Below are positions 1 to 6,587 of a stretch of DNA of 9,162 nucleotides, piece by piece. The translations under genes were made by a program, and so were the position numbers. The notes beneath the pieces are model-generated. The model ran no database searches. It saw only the letters and a program-made list of their open reading frames with translations, and was not told where the DNA came from. The stretch lies in NCBI GenBank assembly GCA_018267355.1, contig JAFDYP010000344.1, forward strand, positions 1-9,162, given 5' to 3'. This DNA is from Bacteroidota bacterium (GTDB lineage: Bacteria; Bacteroidota; Bacteroidia; Chitinophagales; LD1). Numbering within the stretch: position 1 is the stretch's first letter; every line of letters begins with the position of its first letter.

Positions 1-1
1 C

Positions 2-316
2 ACTAAACAGCAGCTCCCCGTCTACTGGCAGATGTATGAGAATTATTTTGCCAATCCGCAGCGTCTATACATACCGGATGTGGTAGCGAGACTAAGTATT
101 CCTATGCTCATAGTACATGGCGACCTGGACGAAGCTGTGCCACCCTCATCAGCGGCAGAGCTGAAAAAATGGAAGCCGGATGCCGAGCTGATGCTGGTGC
201 CCGGTGGCAACCATGTCTTTGGCGGCAAACATCCCTGGGATGCAGATACCCTCCCTACAGATCTCAAAAACGTAATAGACAGCACCATAGAATTTTTCAA
301 GAAACAGATACAGTGA
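2..316 (+). CDS. Alpha/beta hydrolase, C-terminal fragment (5' end outside window)
   Basis: The reading frame is open from base 2 to a TGA at 314-316, so about 104 C-terminal residues are visible and the N-terminus, including the nucleophile elbow, lies upstream. The segment PMLIVHGDLDEAVPP followed about 30 residues later by PGGNHVFGGKHPW is the usual end of an alpha/beta hydrolase fold: the strand carrying the catalytic acid (an Asp in HGDLDEAVP) and the loop with the catalytic His (GGNHVF). The arrangement resembles the prolyl-oligopeptidase and dienelactone-hydrolase-like branches. Substrate cannot be told from this part. The Met at base 32 is internal, because coding similarity in style continues upstream of it to the window edge. 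It overlaps the next gene by 4 bases, which suggests translational coupling and a shared transcript. A cytoplasmic location is assumed but cannot be checked without the N-terminus. Confidence 0.85.
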   Translation, partial: TKQQLPVYWQMYENYFANPQRLYIPDVVARLSIPMLIVHGDLDEAVPPSSAAELKKWKPDAELMLVPGGNHVFGGKHPWDADTLPTDLKNVIDSTIEFFKKQIQ

Positions 317-1179
317 ATACAGTAATCAAAATAGGCGGCGTGCCTGAGCATTTTAACCTTCCCATCATCATGGCCATAGAGGGGGGAGAGTTTGCAGCGC
401 ATGGCATAGATCTCCAGTGGACATATTACCCTGGTGGTACCGGCGCTATGACGCGCGCACTGGCAGAGGGAGAGATAGACCTGGCTATACTGCTCACAGA
501 AGGCTTTGTATCTGCAGTGAATAACGGCCTGCAGGCAAAGATCGTGAAGGTCTATATAGAGTCTCCTCTGGTATGGGGTATCTATACCGGGGCCGGCTCG
601 CCTACGGTATCTCTCTATGACAGCACGCCTAAGAAATACGCTATTTCACGGCTGGGGTCCGGCTCTCACCTGATGGCCATGATACATGCCGAGCAGCGCG
701 GGGAGAAGCTGACCAAAGACGACTTTTCGATCATAGACAGCCTGGAGGGTGCCATAGAGTCGCTCACTAAGAATGAAACACAGATTTTCTACTGGGAGAA
801 ATTTATGACCAAAAGGTATGTAGACAGTGGTGAGCTACGCCTGATCGGGGAGTTCTCTGCCCCTTGGTCCAGCTTCCTCATTACAGCCTCAGACAAGGCT
901 ATGTCAGAAAATAAGCAGGCGATACATATCGCTATGGAGGTCATCAATGATGCCAGCACACGCTTCAAGGCGGACAAGACGGCACCGGCAGAACTCAAAA
1001 AACGCTTTGCGCTCAATACAAAAGATGTAGCTAAATGGCTCGGCGCTACAGTGTCGAATACTGACTTTAGTATACGCAAAAAGGGACTAGACAATGCCAT
1101 AGAGGCGCTGAATAAGATCCGGCCTACTCCTGTGCATATTGATATGGAGGTGCTCTGTGAGAATATGAAATTGAAGTAA
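313..1179 (+). CDS. Ca3427-like substrate-binding-fold protein (PBP2 / NMT1-THI5-like), no signal peptide
   Basis: This is a 288-residue protein of the type II periplasmic-binding-protein fold. The motifs VPEHFNLP (residues 10-17), YPGGTGAM (39-46), LTEG (61-64), ISRLGSGSHLMAM (111-123), FYWEKFMT (159-166) and APWSSFLI (183-190) match my memory of the Ca3427-like group, named after a Candida albicans protein related to thiamine-precursor (NMT1/THI5) and nitrate/sulfonate-binding proteins. I chose the GTG at 313 as start: it overlaps the hydrolase stop as GTGA, and the family's conserved IKIGGVPEHF begins only a few residues later. The open frame continues upstream only inside the hydrolase gene. 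There is no signal peptide or lipobox, so the protein should be cytoplasmic, and no ABC permease or ATPase gene lies beside it in the window. It is therefore unlikely to be a classical transport receptor. Ligand and role are unknown; pairing with the hydrolase hints at a common substrate. Confidence 0.87.
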   Translation: MNTVIKIGGVPEHFNLPIIMAIEGGEFAAHGIDLQWTYYPGGTGAMTRALAEGEIDLAILLTEGFVSAVNNGLQAKIVKVYIESPLVWGIYTGAGSPTVSLYDSTPKKYAISRLGSGSHLMAMIHAEQRGEKLTKDDFSIIDSLEGAIESLTKNETQIFYWEKFMTKRYVDSGELRLIGEFSAPWSSFLITASDKAMSENKQAIHIAMEVINDASTRFKADKTAPAELKKRFALNTKDVAKWLGATVSNTDFSIRKKGLDNAIEALNKIRPTPVHIDMEVLCENMKLK

Positions 1180-3279
1180 CTAGCCGATCATAGCCAGAAA
1201 CTCATCCTCCGTCAGGATGGTGACTGTAGGGATAGCTTTTGCCTTTGCCAGTTTGCTACCTGCATCCTCTCCTGCTACCAGATAGTTTAGCTTGGCACTC
1301 ACGCCGCTGAGCAGTGTGCCACCATTTTCCTCTACCAGTTGCTTAGCGCGGTCGCGGGTAAAGCGCTGTAGCGATCCGGTAAAAAGAAAAGTCTGTCCCT
1401 GGAGTTTGTTATTCTTCGCCAGCGCATCTTCAGGTCTGTTATCTGTATTGACGCCATACTCTTGCAGCTTCTGCAGCAGGTGTACATTCCCATCCTTACT
1501 AAAGAAATCAAAAATACTCTGCGCTACTTTGGGTCCTATGCCTTCTATATGCGTCAGGTTTTCTACACTCATGCCCACCAGATCAAAGATAGTCTTCACA
1601 TGCTTCGAGAGATCCTTTGCCGTGGTCACACCTACGTGGCGGATACCTAGTGCAGTGATCAGCCGCCATATCGGCCTGCTTGTAGAAGCGTCTATGCCAT
1701 CCCTGAGATTGGTCACAGATTTTTCACCCCATCCCTCCAGCAGTCTGATGTCATCATACGGCAAGGCGTATATATCCTCAATATTATGCAGGAAGCCTCT
1801 GGCTATAAAATCTGTGATGATGCTCCTGCCGAGCCCATCTATGTCCATCGCATCTTTTGACACATAGTGTATGATACGCTCCTCGGCTTGTGCCGGGCAC
1901 TCCGCATTGTCACAGCGCCAGACAGCCTCTTCCTCCGGCCGCACCAGCGCATTGTGACAGGATGGGCATTTTGATGGGAAGTGTATCTCTCTCTCCGATC
2001 CATCGCGCAGGTCAGCTACTACACCCACTATGTAGGGTATCACCTCACCGGCGCGCTCCACTATCACAGTATCGCCCAGTTTGATATCCTTCTCTTTTAT
2101 AAAATCTGCATTGTGCAATGAGATAGATGAGATAGTGACTCCGGCCAGTGGCACCGGCTCTATTTTGGCCACCGGGGTCACTGCGCCGGTACGTCCCACC
2201 TGATATTCTACATCTATCAGTTTTGATTGGGCTTGTTTAGCCGCAAACTTGTAAGCAATGGCCCAGCGCGGGTGATGTGATGTAGAGCCGCAGCGCTCCT
2301 GCATCTTGAGGTCGTTCACCTTGATCACCATGCCGTCGGTCTCTATCGGATAGGTATGCCTCTTGGTTTCCCACTCCGCCAGGAAGGTTTCTATAGCTGC
2401 CTCAGTCTTGCACACCTTCATGTCGCGGATAGGCGTTTTAAAACCATTCTCATTCAGTAGTTCTATATTGCCGTAGTGCGAATGCAGTTTAGTGCCGATC
2501 AGGTTTTTACCCTCCTGGTCCACTGCATAGCTGATATGGTAAAGTATAGCCTCCAGCCCCCGGCTGGCAGCTTCTCGCGGATCTTTGAGCCGGAGGGAGC
2601 CCGATGCAGTATTCCGCGCATTCTGAAATATCTTCAGCGAGAGCTCCTTGCGATCCTGATTCATTTTCTCAAAGACTTCCTTCCTGATGATCACTTCACC
2701 GCGCAACTCTATCCGATAGATACCCAGCTTAGAAAAACCCGCCGATAGTGGTATAGATGCGAGCGCGCGTGCATTCATTGTGATGTCTTCGCCTATAGTG
2801 CCATCGCCACGGGTCGCCGCACGTATCAGTTGATCATTTTCATATACCAGTGCTATGGATGATCCGTCAAATTTTGGCTCTACGCAATATTCTATTTTCT
2901 CAGCACCGGTCAGCTCACGGACCTTGCGGTCAAAGTCCGCCACATCCTCTGCATTGTAGCTATTCTCCAGAGAGAGCATAGAGGCCAGGTGTGCCACCTG
3001 TGCAAAATCTTCTGTCAGTCCCGCTGCCACACGCTGGGTAGGAGAGTCCGGCGTCACCAGCTCCGGCTGGGATGTTTCTATATCTTTCAGCCTTTTGAAT
3101 AGAGCATCATAATCCCTGTCTGTGATCACCGGCTCGCTGAGCACATAGTAGCGCCAGTCATGGTAGCGTATCACGGAGCGTATAGCTTCTGCTTCAGCGG
3201 CGGCTGACAGTCTGCTTTCATTTTTGATGAGGGAAGCCGTGAGTTGATTGAGGCGCTGCTGGTCTGCTGTGGTGTACAA
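1180..3279 (-). CDS. ligA: NAD+-dependent DNA ligase LigA
   Basis: LigA seals 3'-OH/5'-phosphate nicks in duplex DNA in replication and repair, using NAD+ to adenylate its active-site lysine. The protein is 699 residues, slightly longer than the family norm of about 670. Visible in order: domain Ia with HDWRYYV and ITDRDYDAL (residues 40-60), the adenylation motif EPKFDGSS with catalytic Lys136, RGDGTIGED (157-165), ARNTASGSLR (221-230), DGMVIKVN (315-322), the OB fold from about 345, a four-cysteine zinc finger (C438, C441, C456, C461), helix-hairpin-helix motifs (about 480-590, including DIDGLG and IEGIGPKVA), and a C-terminal BRCT domain (about 624-699). All expected parts are intact. The start is a TTG; an in-frame TAA lies only eight codons upstream at 3301-3303, no ATG or GTG occurs between them, and MYT-type N-termini are usual for Bacteroidota LigA. 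Its TAG abuts the stop codon of the convergent upstream gene. Confidence 0.98.
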   Translation of the reverse strand: MYTTADQQRLNQLTASLIKNESRLSAAAEAEAIRSVIRYHDWRYYVLSEPVITDRDYDALFKRLKDIETSQPELVTPDSPTQRVAAGLTEDFAQVAHLASMLSLENSYNAEDVADFDRKVRELTGAEKIEYCVEPKFDGSSIALVYENDQLIRAATRGDGTIGEDITMNARALASIPLSAGFSKLGIYRIELRGEVIIRKEVFEKMNQDRKELSLKIFQNARNTASGSLRLKDPREAASRGLEAILYHISYAVDQEGKNLIGTKLHSHYGNIELLNENGFKTPIRDMKVCKTEAAIETFLAEWETKRHTYPIETDGMVIKVNDLKMQERCGSTSHHPRWAIAYKFAAKQAQSKLIDVEYQVGRTGAVTPVAKIEPVPLAGVTISSISLHNADFIKEKDIKLGDTVIVERAGEVIPYIVGVVADLRDGSEREIHFPSKCPSCHNALVRPEEEAVWRCDNAECPAQAEERIIHYVSKDAMDIDGLGRSIITDFIARGFLHNIEDIYALPYDDIRLLEGWGEKSVTNLRDGIDASTSRPIWRLITALGIRHVGVTTAKDLSKHVKTIFDLVGMSVENLTHIEGIGPKVAQSIFDFFSKDGNVHLLQKLQEYGVNTDNRPEDALAKNNKLQGQTFLFTGSLQRFTRDRAKQLVEENGGTLLSGVSAKLNYLVAGEDAGSKLAKAKAIPTVTILTEDEFLAMIG

Positions 3280-3295
3280 GGGGAGTGGTTTTGCA

Positions 3296-3303
3296 CAAAC
3301 TTA
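3296..3303 (-). promoter_or_regulatory. Putative -7 box of the ligA promoter
   Basis: On the minus strand this reads TAAGTTTG, a full match to the Bacteroidota -7 consensus TAnnTTTG. It ends 16 bases before the TTG start of ligA, which would give a very short leader. No good TTTG -33 element sits at the usual 19-21 base spacing; the nearest TTTG is about 42 bases upstream. The octamer alone is short, so this rests on position and consensus. Confidence 0.45.
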
Positions 3304-3354
3304 TACAGATATGGCAGAACCCCCAAGCATACTGCCACGTGTGGGCAAAAAGCC

Positions 3355-3362
3355 TATTTTTG
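3355..3362 (+). promoter_or_regulatory. Putative -7 box of the EamA transporter promoter
   Basis: The sequence TATTTTTG matches TAnnTTTG exactly and lies only 6 bases before the ATG at 3369. Transcription starting a few bases downstream would begin at or next to the start codon, so the mRNA would be leaderless or nearly so. A clear -33 TTTG is absent. If this box is functional, the longer GTG-started reading (from 3285) cannot be the translated form. Confidence 0.4.
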
Positions 3363-3368
3363 CGCGCA

Positions 3369-4289
3369 ATGTCCCGCAAAGCGCTCGCCCATATCTTACT
3401 CTTTCTGGTCAATCTCTTTTACGGAGCCAATTTCATTGTATCCAAGCAGGTAATGCCGGCATTCATTTTGCCACAAGCTTTTATACTCATACGAGTAGGA
3501 CTCACGGTAGGGCTATTTCTGATAGTAGGGACGTTTTGGGGGCGTGATAAAATAGAAAAGAAGGACTTTCCGCTATTGATCTTTTGCTCCTTTTTTGGAG
3601 TGGTGATCAATCAGGAGCTCTTCTTTGCCGGCCTCAATATCACTACTCCTATCAATGGTGCACTGATCATGATCATGACGCCCATATTGGTCATGCTTAT
3701 TTCCTTCTTCTCGGGCCATGAGAAGCTGACCTGGCAGAAAGTGACCGGCCTCATACTTGGCACATCGGGTGCTTTTATCATTATCAGTGGCAAGGGATTG
3801 AACTTCTCATCAAAGACGGCGGTTGGCGACCTCCTGATCCTCCTCAATGCAAGTTCCTTTGCCATCTATCTCGTGATAGTCAGGCCGCTGATGAAAAAGT
3901 ATCATCCTATGGCGATCATCAAATGGGTCTTTCTCCTCGGCTTGCCATGGGTATTGATATTCGGTGCTAAACAATTTAGCCGGATACAATGGCAGACCTT
4001 TGGTACCACCGAGTGGCTTAGTGTGATATTTGTGGTCTTATTTGCTACTTTCTGCGCTTATCTTTTCAATATTGTAGCACTGCGCGAGTTACACTCATCG
4101 GTAGTGGGTGCGTATATATACCTGCAGCCGATACTCGCTACCCTGATCTCTATTGCGCTGAATAGAGATCATTTCACCACAGAAAAGATCATCTCTGCTG
4201 CGTTGATTTTCTCAGGCGTATACTTTGTTTCCTTTGCCGGAAGAAGAAAGCCGGTGAAGGCGGAAGAAATGGTGATCGTGGAGGAATAG
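3369..4289 (+). CDS. EamA/DMT-superfamily transporter, ten membrane segments
   Basis: This is a 306-residue inner-membrane protein with two EamA repeats of five helices each, as in drug/metabolite exporters (RhaT/EamA type). Hydrophobic segments fall at about residues 7-24, 34-56, 67-87, 95-114, 123-140, 152-171, 182-200, 216-234, 246-264 and 273-290. The opening NLFYGANFIVSKQVMP is the usual first-helix signature, and the second repeat ends with VGAYIYLQPILATLISI (246-262). The tail after residue 291 is hydrophilic, basic then acidic, and predicted cytoplasmic. The ATG at 3369 was chosen over the GTG at 3285 because family members begin within a few residues of the first helix and the added 28 residues look like non-coding leader. 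The substrate cannot be assigned from sequence; amino-acid or metabolite efflux is typical. It is transcribed divergently from ligA and converges on the lipid kinase gene with no spacer. Confidence 0.93.
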   Translation: MSRKALAHILLFLVNLFYGANFIVSKQVMPAFILPQAFILIRVGLTVGLFLIVGTFWGRDKIEKKDFPLLIFCSFFGVVINQELFFAGLNITTPINGALIMIMTPILVMLISFFSGHEKLTWQKVTGLILGTSGAFIIISGKGLNFSSKTAVGDLLILLNASSFAIYLVIVRPLMKKYHPMAIIKWVFLLGLPWVLIFGAKQFSRIQWQTFGTTEWLSVIFVVLFATFCAYLFNIVALRELHSSVVGAYIYLQPILATLISIALNRDHFTTEKIISAALIFSGVYFVSFAGRRKPVKAEEMVIVEE

Positions 4290-5219
4290 CTATGGTATAA
4301 TGACCCTCAAGGCATGAGGTATCAGGGATATCTCAAAGGGTCCCGTACCTATCATATCTCCGTCTGCCTCCATATAGACCTCCTCAGGCGCACTCACTAC
4401 TTCTATCCGTACATGTCTGGACTCGTGAGCCTCCGCCTGCTCCAGCTTCAGAAATGTACCATCATATAGTTTGGTGATATGGCGAAACACATCCAGCTTT
4501 GAGAAGCGTTTAGCGATACTGGTAAAGAAAGTCGGCCCATCAGGCTGTGCACCCGGTGTGAGCTTCATACCGCCACCACCGTACCGGCCTATACCTGTGA
4601 GTGTGAGGTAACAAGGCGTTTCCACTACTGCATTATCAAAGGTAATGCGCAATACCGGCAAACGATATGAAAACAGGCAGCGCAGCATGACCAGGAGGTA
4701 AGCTATCTGACCATAGGCTTTAGTACTGGCGGTGCGCTCTACTACATACGCATCAAAACCTACCCCTGCAAAATTGTGAAAGTAACGAGTCACTGCCGCG
4801 CCATTATTGTTAGCTACCACATGACCTACGTTCTGGATGTAGGTTTTACCCTGCGCGATCAGGGCTATCGCCGCCCTGGGATCTTTAGGTATGCCATTGG
4901 TCTTGATCCAGTCATTGCCTGTGCCTAGTGAGATCATAGCTACTGTGATGTCAGTGGAGGGGGCTATATCCTGTCGCATGATGCCATTGACTATATCATG
5001 AAGGTGACCATCACCTCCCACGCATATTACCTGCCGGTATCCCTGGGCTATGGCATCTATCACGAGCAGGTCACCCCTGCGGTCTGCAGTCGTAAATGCT
5101 GTATCAAAAGCTATCTGCAGTGCCCCTAGCTCAGACCTGATCTCGTCCCATTTTTTCTTTGCCTTGCCAAAACCTGATACCGGATTGACTATGGCTATCC
5201 ATCTGGATGCATTGGTCAT
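4290..5219 (-). CDS. Diacylglycerol kinase family lipid kinase (YegS/DgkB-like)
   Basis: A 309-residue protein of the DAGK catalytic family, which phosphorylates diacylglycerol or related lipids with ATP at the cytoplasmic membrane face. Visible motifs: IVNPVSGFGKAKKKW (residues 10-24), the nucleotide-binding loop VGGDGHLHDIVNG (67-79), ISLGTGNDW (96-104), NFAGVGFDA (149-157), the C-terminal-domain signature GRYGGGGMKLTPGAQPDG (211-228), and a terminal EADGD...PHALRVIIP. Length fits the family. The loop is usually GGDGT followed by an Asn or His; here the Thr is replaced by His72, so catalytic competence or specificity may differ. I chose the ATG at 5219; a GTG at 5252 in the same frame would add 11 residues with no sign of conservation. 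The gene is preceded on its strand by a hairpin terminator that separates it from osmC, so it probably has its own promoter, which I could not identify with confidence. Its lipid substrate is unknown. Confidence 0.92.
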   Translation of the reverse strand: MTNASRWIAIVNPVSGFGKAKKKWDEIRSELGALQIAFDTAFTTADRRGDLLVIDAIAQGYRQVICVGGDGHLHDIVNGIMRQDIAPSTDITVAMISLGTGNDWIKTNGIPKDPRAAIALIAQGKTYIQNVGHVVANNNGAAVTRYFHNFAGVGFDAYVVERTASTKAYGQIAYLLVMLRCLFSYRLPVLRITFDNAVVETPCYLTLTGIGRYGGGGMKLTPGAQPDGPTFFTSIAKRFSKLDVFRHITKLYDGTFLKLEQAEAHESRHVRIEVVSAPEEVYMEADGDMIGTGPFEISLIPHALRVIIP

Positions 5220-5279
5220 CAATGAATTGGGTTGTTTGCGGGCAAGATACACTTTATACGATAAAAACCACCTGACATA

Positions 5280-5316
5280 AAAGAGCCGCTACGCTGATCC
5301 GGCATAGCGGCTTTTG
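5280..5316 (-). terminator. Intrinsic terminator downstream of osmC
   Basis: A perfect 8-base-pair stem, AGCCGCTA (5284-5291) with TAGCGGCT (5305-5312), encloses a 13-base loop and is flanked by A and T runs. Read on the minus strand, the stem is followed by CTTTTAT, giving a Rho-independent terminator 20 bases after the osmC stop. The plus-strand side also has TTTT, but no plus-strand gene ends here. An adjoining AT-rich palindrome (5316-5330) may add to the structure. Confidence 0.8.
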
Positions 5317-5332
5317 ATAAAATTTTTATCGC

Positions 5333-5743
5333 TCAGATCAGTGTCGCATCTGACGTGATAGTGATGCTGAGCGCCTTTGAGACCAGGCAATTCTGCTCAG
5401 CGCCTTTCACTATTTCCTGAAATTTTTCATTTGTGATATCGGGCACGGCTCCCCTGATGCTGAGGTGTGAGGCAGTGATGACGAGGTTCTCCATGGTGAT
5501 CGCGGCAGTAGTATCCAGAGCTGTAGCTGTGAACCCCGCCTGACCCAGTGCCGCGCTTACGGCCATCGTAAAGCAGCCCGCGTGCGCCGCCGCCAGCAGC
5601 TCCTCGGGATTTGTACCTACGCCATCTTCAAAGCGTGTTTTAAATGAATATTGAGTCTGATTGAGCGTAGTGCTCTGAGTGCTGAGGCTGCCTTTACCTG
5701 ACTTCAGGTCGCCCTCCCAGTGTGCTGTAGCGGTGCGTTTCAT
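5333..5743 (-). CDS. osmC: OsmC-family peroxiredoxin (organic hydroperoxide reductase)
   Basis: A 136-residue cytoplasmic thiol peroxidase that reduces organic hydroperoxides. It shows the family signatures [16 protein letters not shown] (residues 43-58) and [10 protein letters not shown] (116-125). These carry the two conserved cysteines, Cys57 (peroxidatic) and Cys119 (resolving), at nearly the spacing of E. coli OsmC. A conserved Arg/Glu context is present (RFEDG, 37-41; EE, 47-48). The N-terminal [18 protein letters not shown] is also typical of the OsmC rather than the Ohr branch. I chose the ATG at 5743; a TTG at 5776 would add 11 residues that lie inside an inverted repeat and resemble leader. 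The gene seems monocistronic: a terminator follows it, and a 102-base gap separates it from the upstream operon. The dyad before its start may be its operator. Confidence 0.95.
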   Translation of the reverse strand: MKRTATAHWEGDLKSGKGSLSTQSTTLNQTQYSFKTRFEDGVGTNPEELLAAAHAGCFTMAVSAALGQAGFTATALDTTAAITMENLVITASHLSIRGAVPDITNEKFQEIVKGAEQNCLVSKALSITITSDATLI

Positions 5744-5750
5744 GATATTA

Positions 5751-5788
5751 GTTTTTGGTGAGTAATAGTCACTCAAGATACCAAAAAC
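5751..5788 (-). promoter_or_regulatory. Inverted repeat upstream of osmC, possible operator or leader hairpin
   Basis: GTTTTTGGT (5751-5759) and ACCAAAAAC (5780-5788) are exact reverse complements separated by 20 bases. Inside them, a second dyad GAGT...ACTC (5760-5763 with 5771-5774) is off-centre by a few bases. The element begins 8 bases before the osmC ATG. It could bind a dimeric regulator of the MarR/OhrR type, which often controls peroxide-responsive osmC/ohr genes, or fold as a hairpin in the mRNA leader. Which of these applies is inference; the repeat itself is direct. Confidence 0.5.
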
Positions 5789-5829
5789 GATACCACCGTA
5801 TATTACCGCCGAGCTATGAAAATGATGCT

Positions 5830-5842
5830 ACTGATATTCAGT
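5830..5842 (-). terminator. Weak hairpin after the GIN-domain gene
   Basis: ACTGA and TCAGT form a 5-base-pair stem with a 3-base loop, 4 bases beyond the stop codon of the GIN-domain gene. On the minus strand, a CATTTTC sequence follows only after several other bases. It is too short and lacks a proper T run, so it is a poor candidate terminator for the padR-pspC operon, although no better one is visible before osmC. Confidence 0.2.
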
Positions 5843-5845
5843 GTC

Positions 5846-6577
5846 TTAGTCTTCCGCTTTGCTCACTTTCCCCACGCCATCATCATTCAGGCTCTTTAGC
5901 TTTGCACCGCCTTTATAGTGCACTGCACCTACGCCACGGTGGTCTATGGTCAGCTCTTTTGATGCATATATTTCTGCTGCACCTACTGCGTCGTTTTTCA
6001 GGTCTAAAGTCTCTGTGACCAGCTCATACGCATTTAGTTTCCCCACACTATTATTGGATATCTCAGCAGTGCGGGCCGTACCGGATAGTTCGATGGCTCC
6101 TACACTGTTCAGGTCTGCGGTGAGATGCTCCGTATTGATCTGGAGTTTTGTTTTACCCACTGCATCTGTTTCGAGCTTCAGTGTCGGCATGTTTAGTACC
6201 CCTTTGCTTTCTACAGCGCCCACTGATGAGTTGGATAGGTCGGTGAGTTGCCTGATATTGACATAGACTACTATATGAGAAGGGCCGGGCATGTGCATGT
6301 TTGACCTGGTGGCTATGGTCAGCACATCATCTTCATTTGATACGACCACTGCGCGTTGCAGGTTCTTATCACCTGTTATCTTTACTGATTCCGGTCCGCC
6401 GTCCTGGCTGATGATAGTTTTGAAAACACCATCCAGCTTGAGCTTTGTAAAGGGTTTGACCGATCGGGTCTCCGTGACAGTAGTACCGCTGAGCGTAATA
6501 TTATTCCACCCTTTATAGAATATGAAATAGCCTGCTATAATGAGGATAAATATGCCTATGGCTGATAGTTTGCTCAT
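5846..6577 (-). CDS. Membrane-anchored GIN-domain (DUF2807) beta-helix protein
   Basis: A 243-residue protein with an N-terminal hydrophobic segment (about residues 5-21) that is either an uncleaved signal anchor or a signal peptide without a clear cleavage site. The rest is extracytoplasmic. After FTKLKLDGVFKTIISQDG (43-60), the usual opening of the GIN/DUF2807 domain, comes a repeating beta-strand pattern with a Val-Gly pair at 119, 140, 159, 178, 198, 216 and 235. That spacing of 18-21 residues is one turn of a right-handed beta-helix. The family has been called putative auto-transporter adhesin, but its biochemical role is not established. It starts 10 bases after the RDD gene stop and is almost certainly co-transcribed with it as the last gene of the padR-pspC operon. 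Function is presumably structural or sensory at the envelope. Confidence 0.88.
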   Translation of the reverse strand: MSKLSAIGIFILIIAGYFIFYKGWNNITLSGTTVTETRSVKPFTKLKLDGVFKTIISQDGGPESVKITGDKNLQRAVVVSNEDDVLTIATRSNMHMPGPSHIVVYVNIRQLTDLSNSSVGAVESKGVLNMPTLKLETDAVGKTKLQINTEHLTADLNSVGAIELSGTARTAEISNNSVGKLNAYELVTETLDLKNDAVGAAEIYASKELTIDHRGVGAVHYKGGAKLKSLNDDGVGKVSKAED

Positions 6578-6587
6578 GTGCTCTTGT

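Noticed and set aside
169..312. Upstream extension of the Ca3427-like protein to an ATG at 169
   Set aside because: The added 48 residues lie in another frame of the hydrolase gene, look like translated noise, and would place the conserved N-terminal strand far from the start.
43..402. 119-codon minus-strand open frame across the hydrolase/binding-protein junction
   Set aside because: It lies antisense to two motif-supported genes and has no independent support.
1292..1867. 191-codon plus-strand open frame opposite ligA
   Set aside because: It is antisense to the zinc-finger, helix-hairpin-helix and BRCT region of an intact ligA, has a Ser/Cys-rich composition typical of a shadow frame, and has no recognisable domain.
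3332..3344. CACGTG-centred partial palindrome between ligA and the transporter
   Set aside because: Only the central six bases are symmetric; this is too little to call an operator.
3285..3368. GTG-started N-terminal extension of the EamA transporter
   Set aside because: It covers the putative promoter and adds 28 residues before a normal family N-terminus.
5220..5252. GTG-started 11-residue extension of the lipid kinase
   Set aside because: The ATG at 5219 fits the family N-terminus (a few residues before the first strand), and the extension shows no feature. It cannot be fully excluded.
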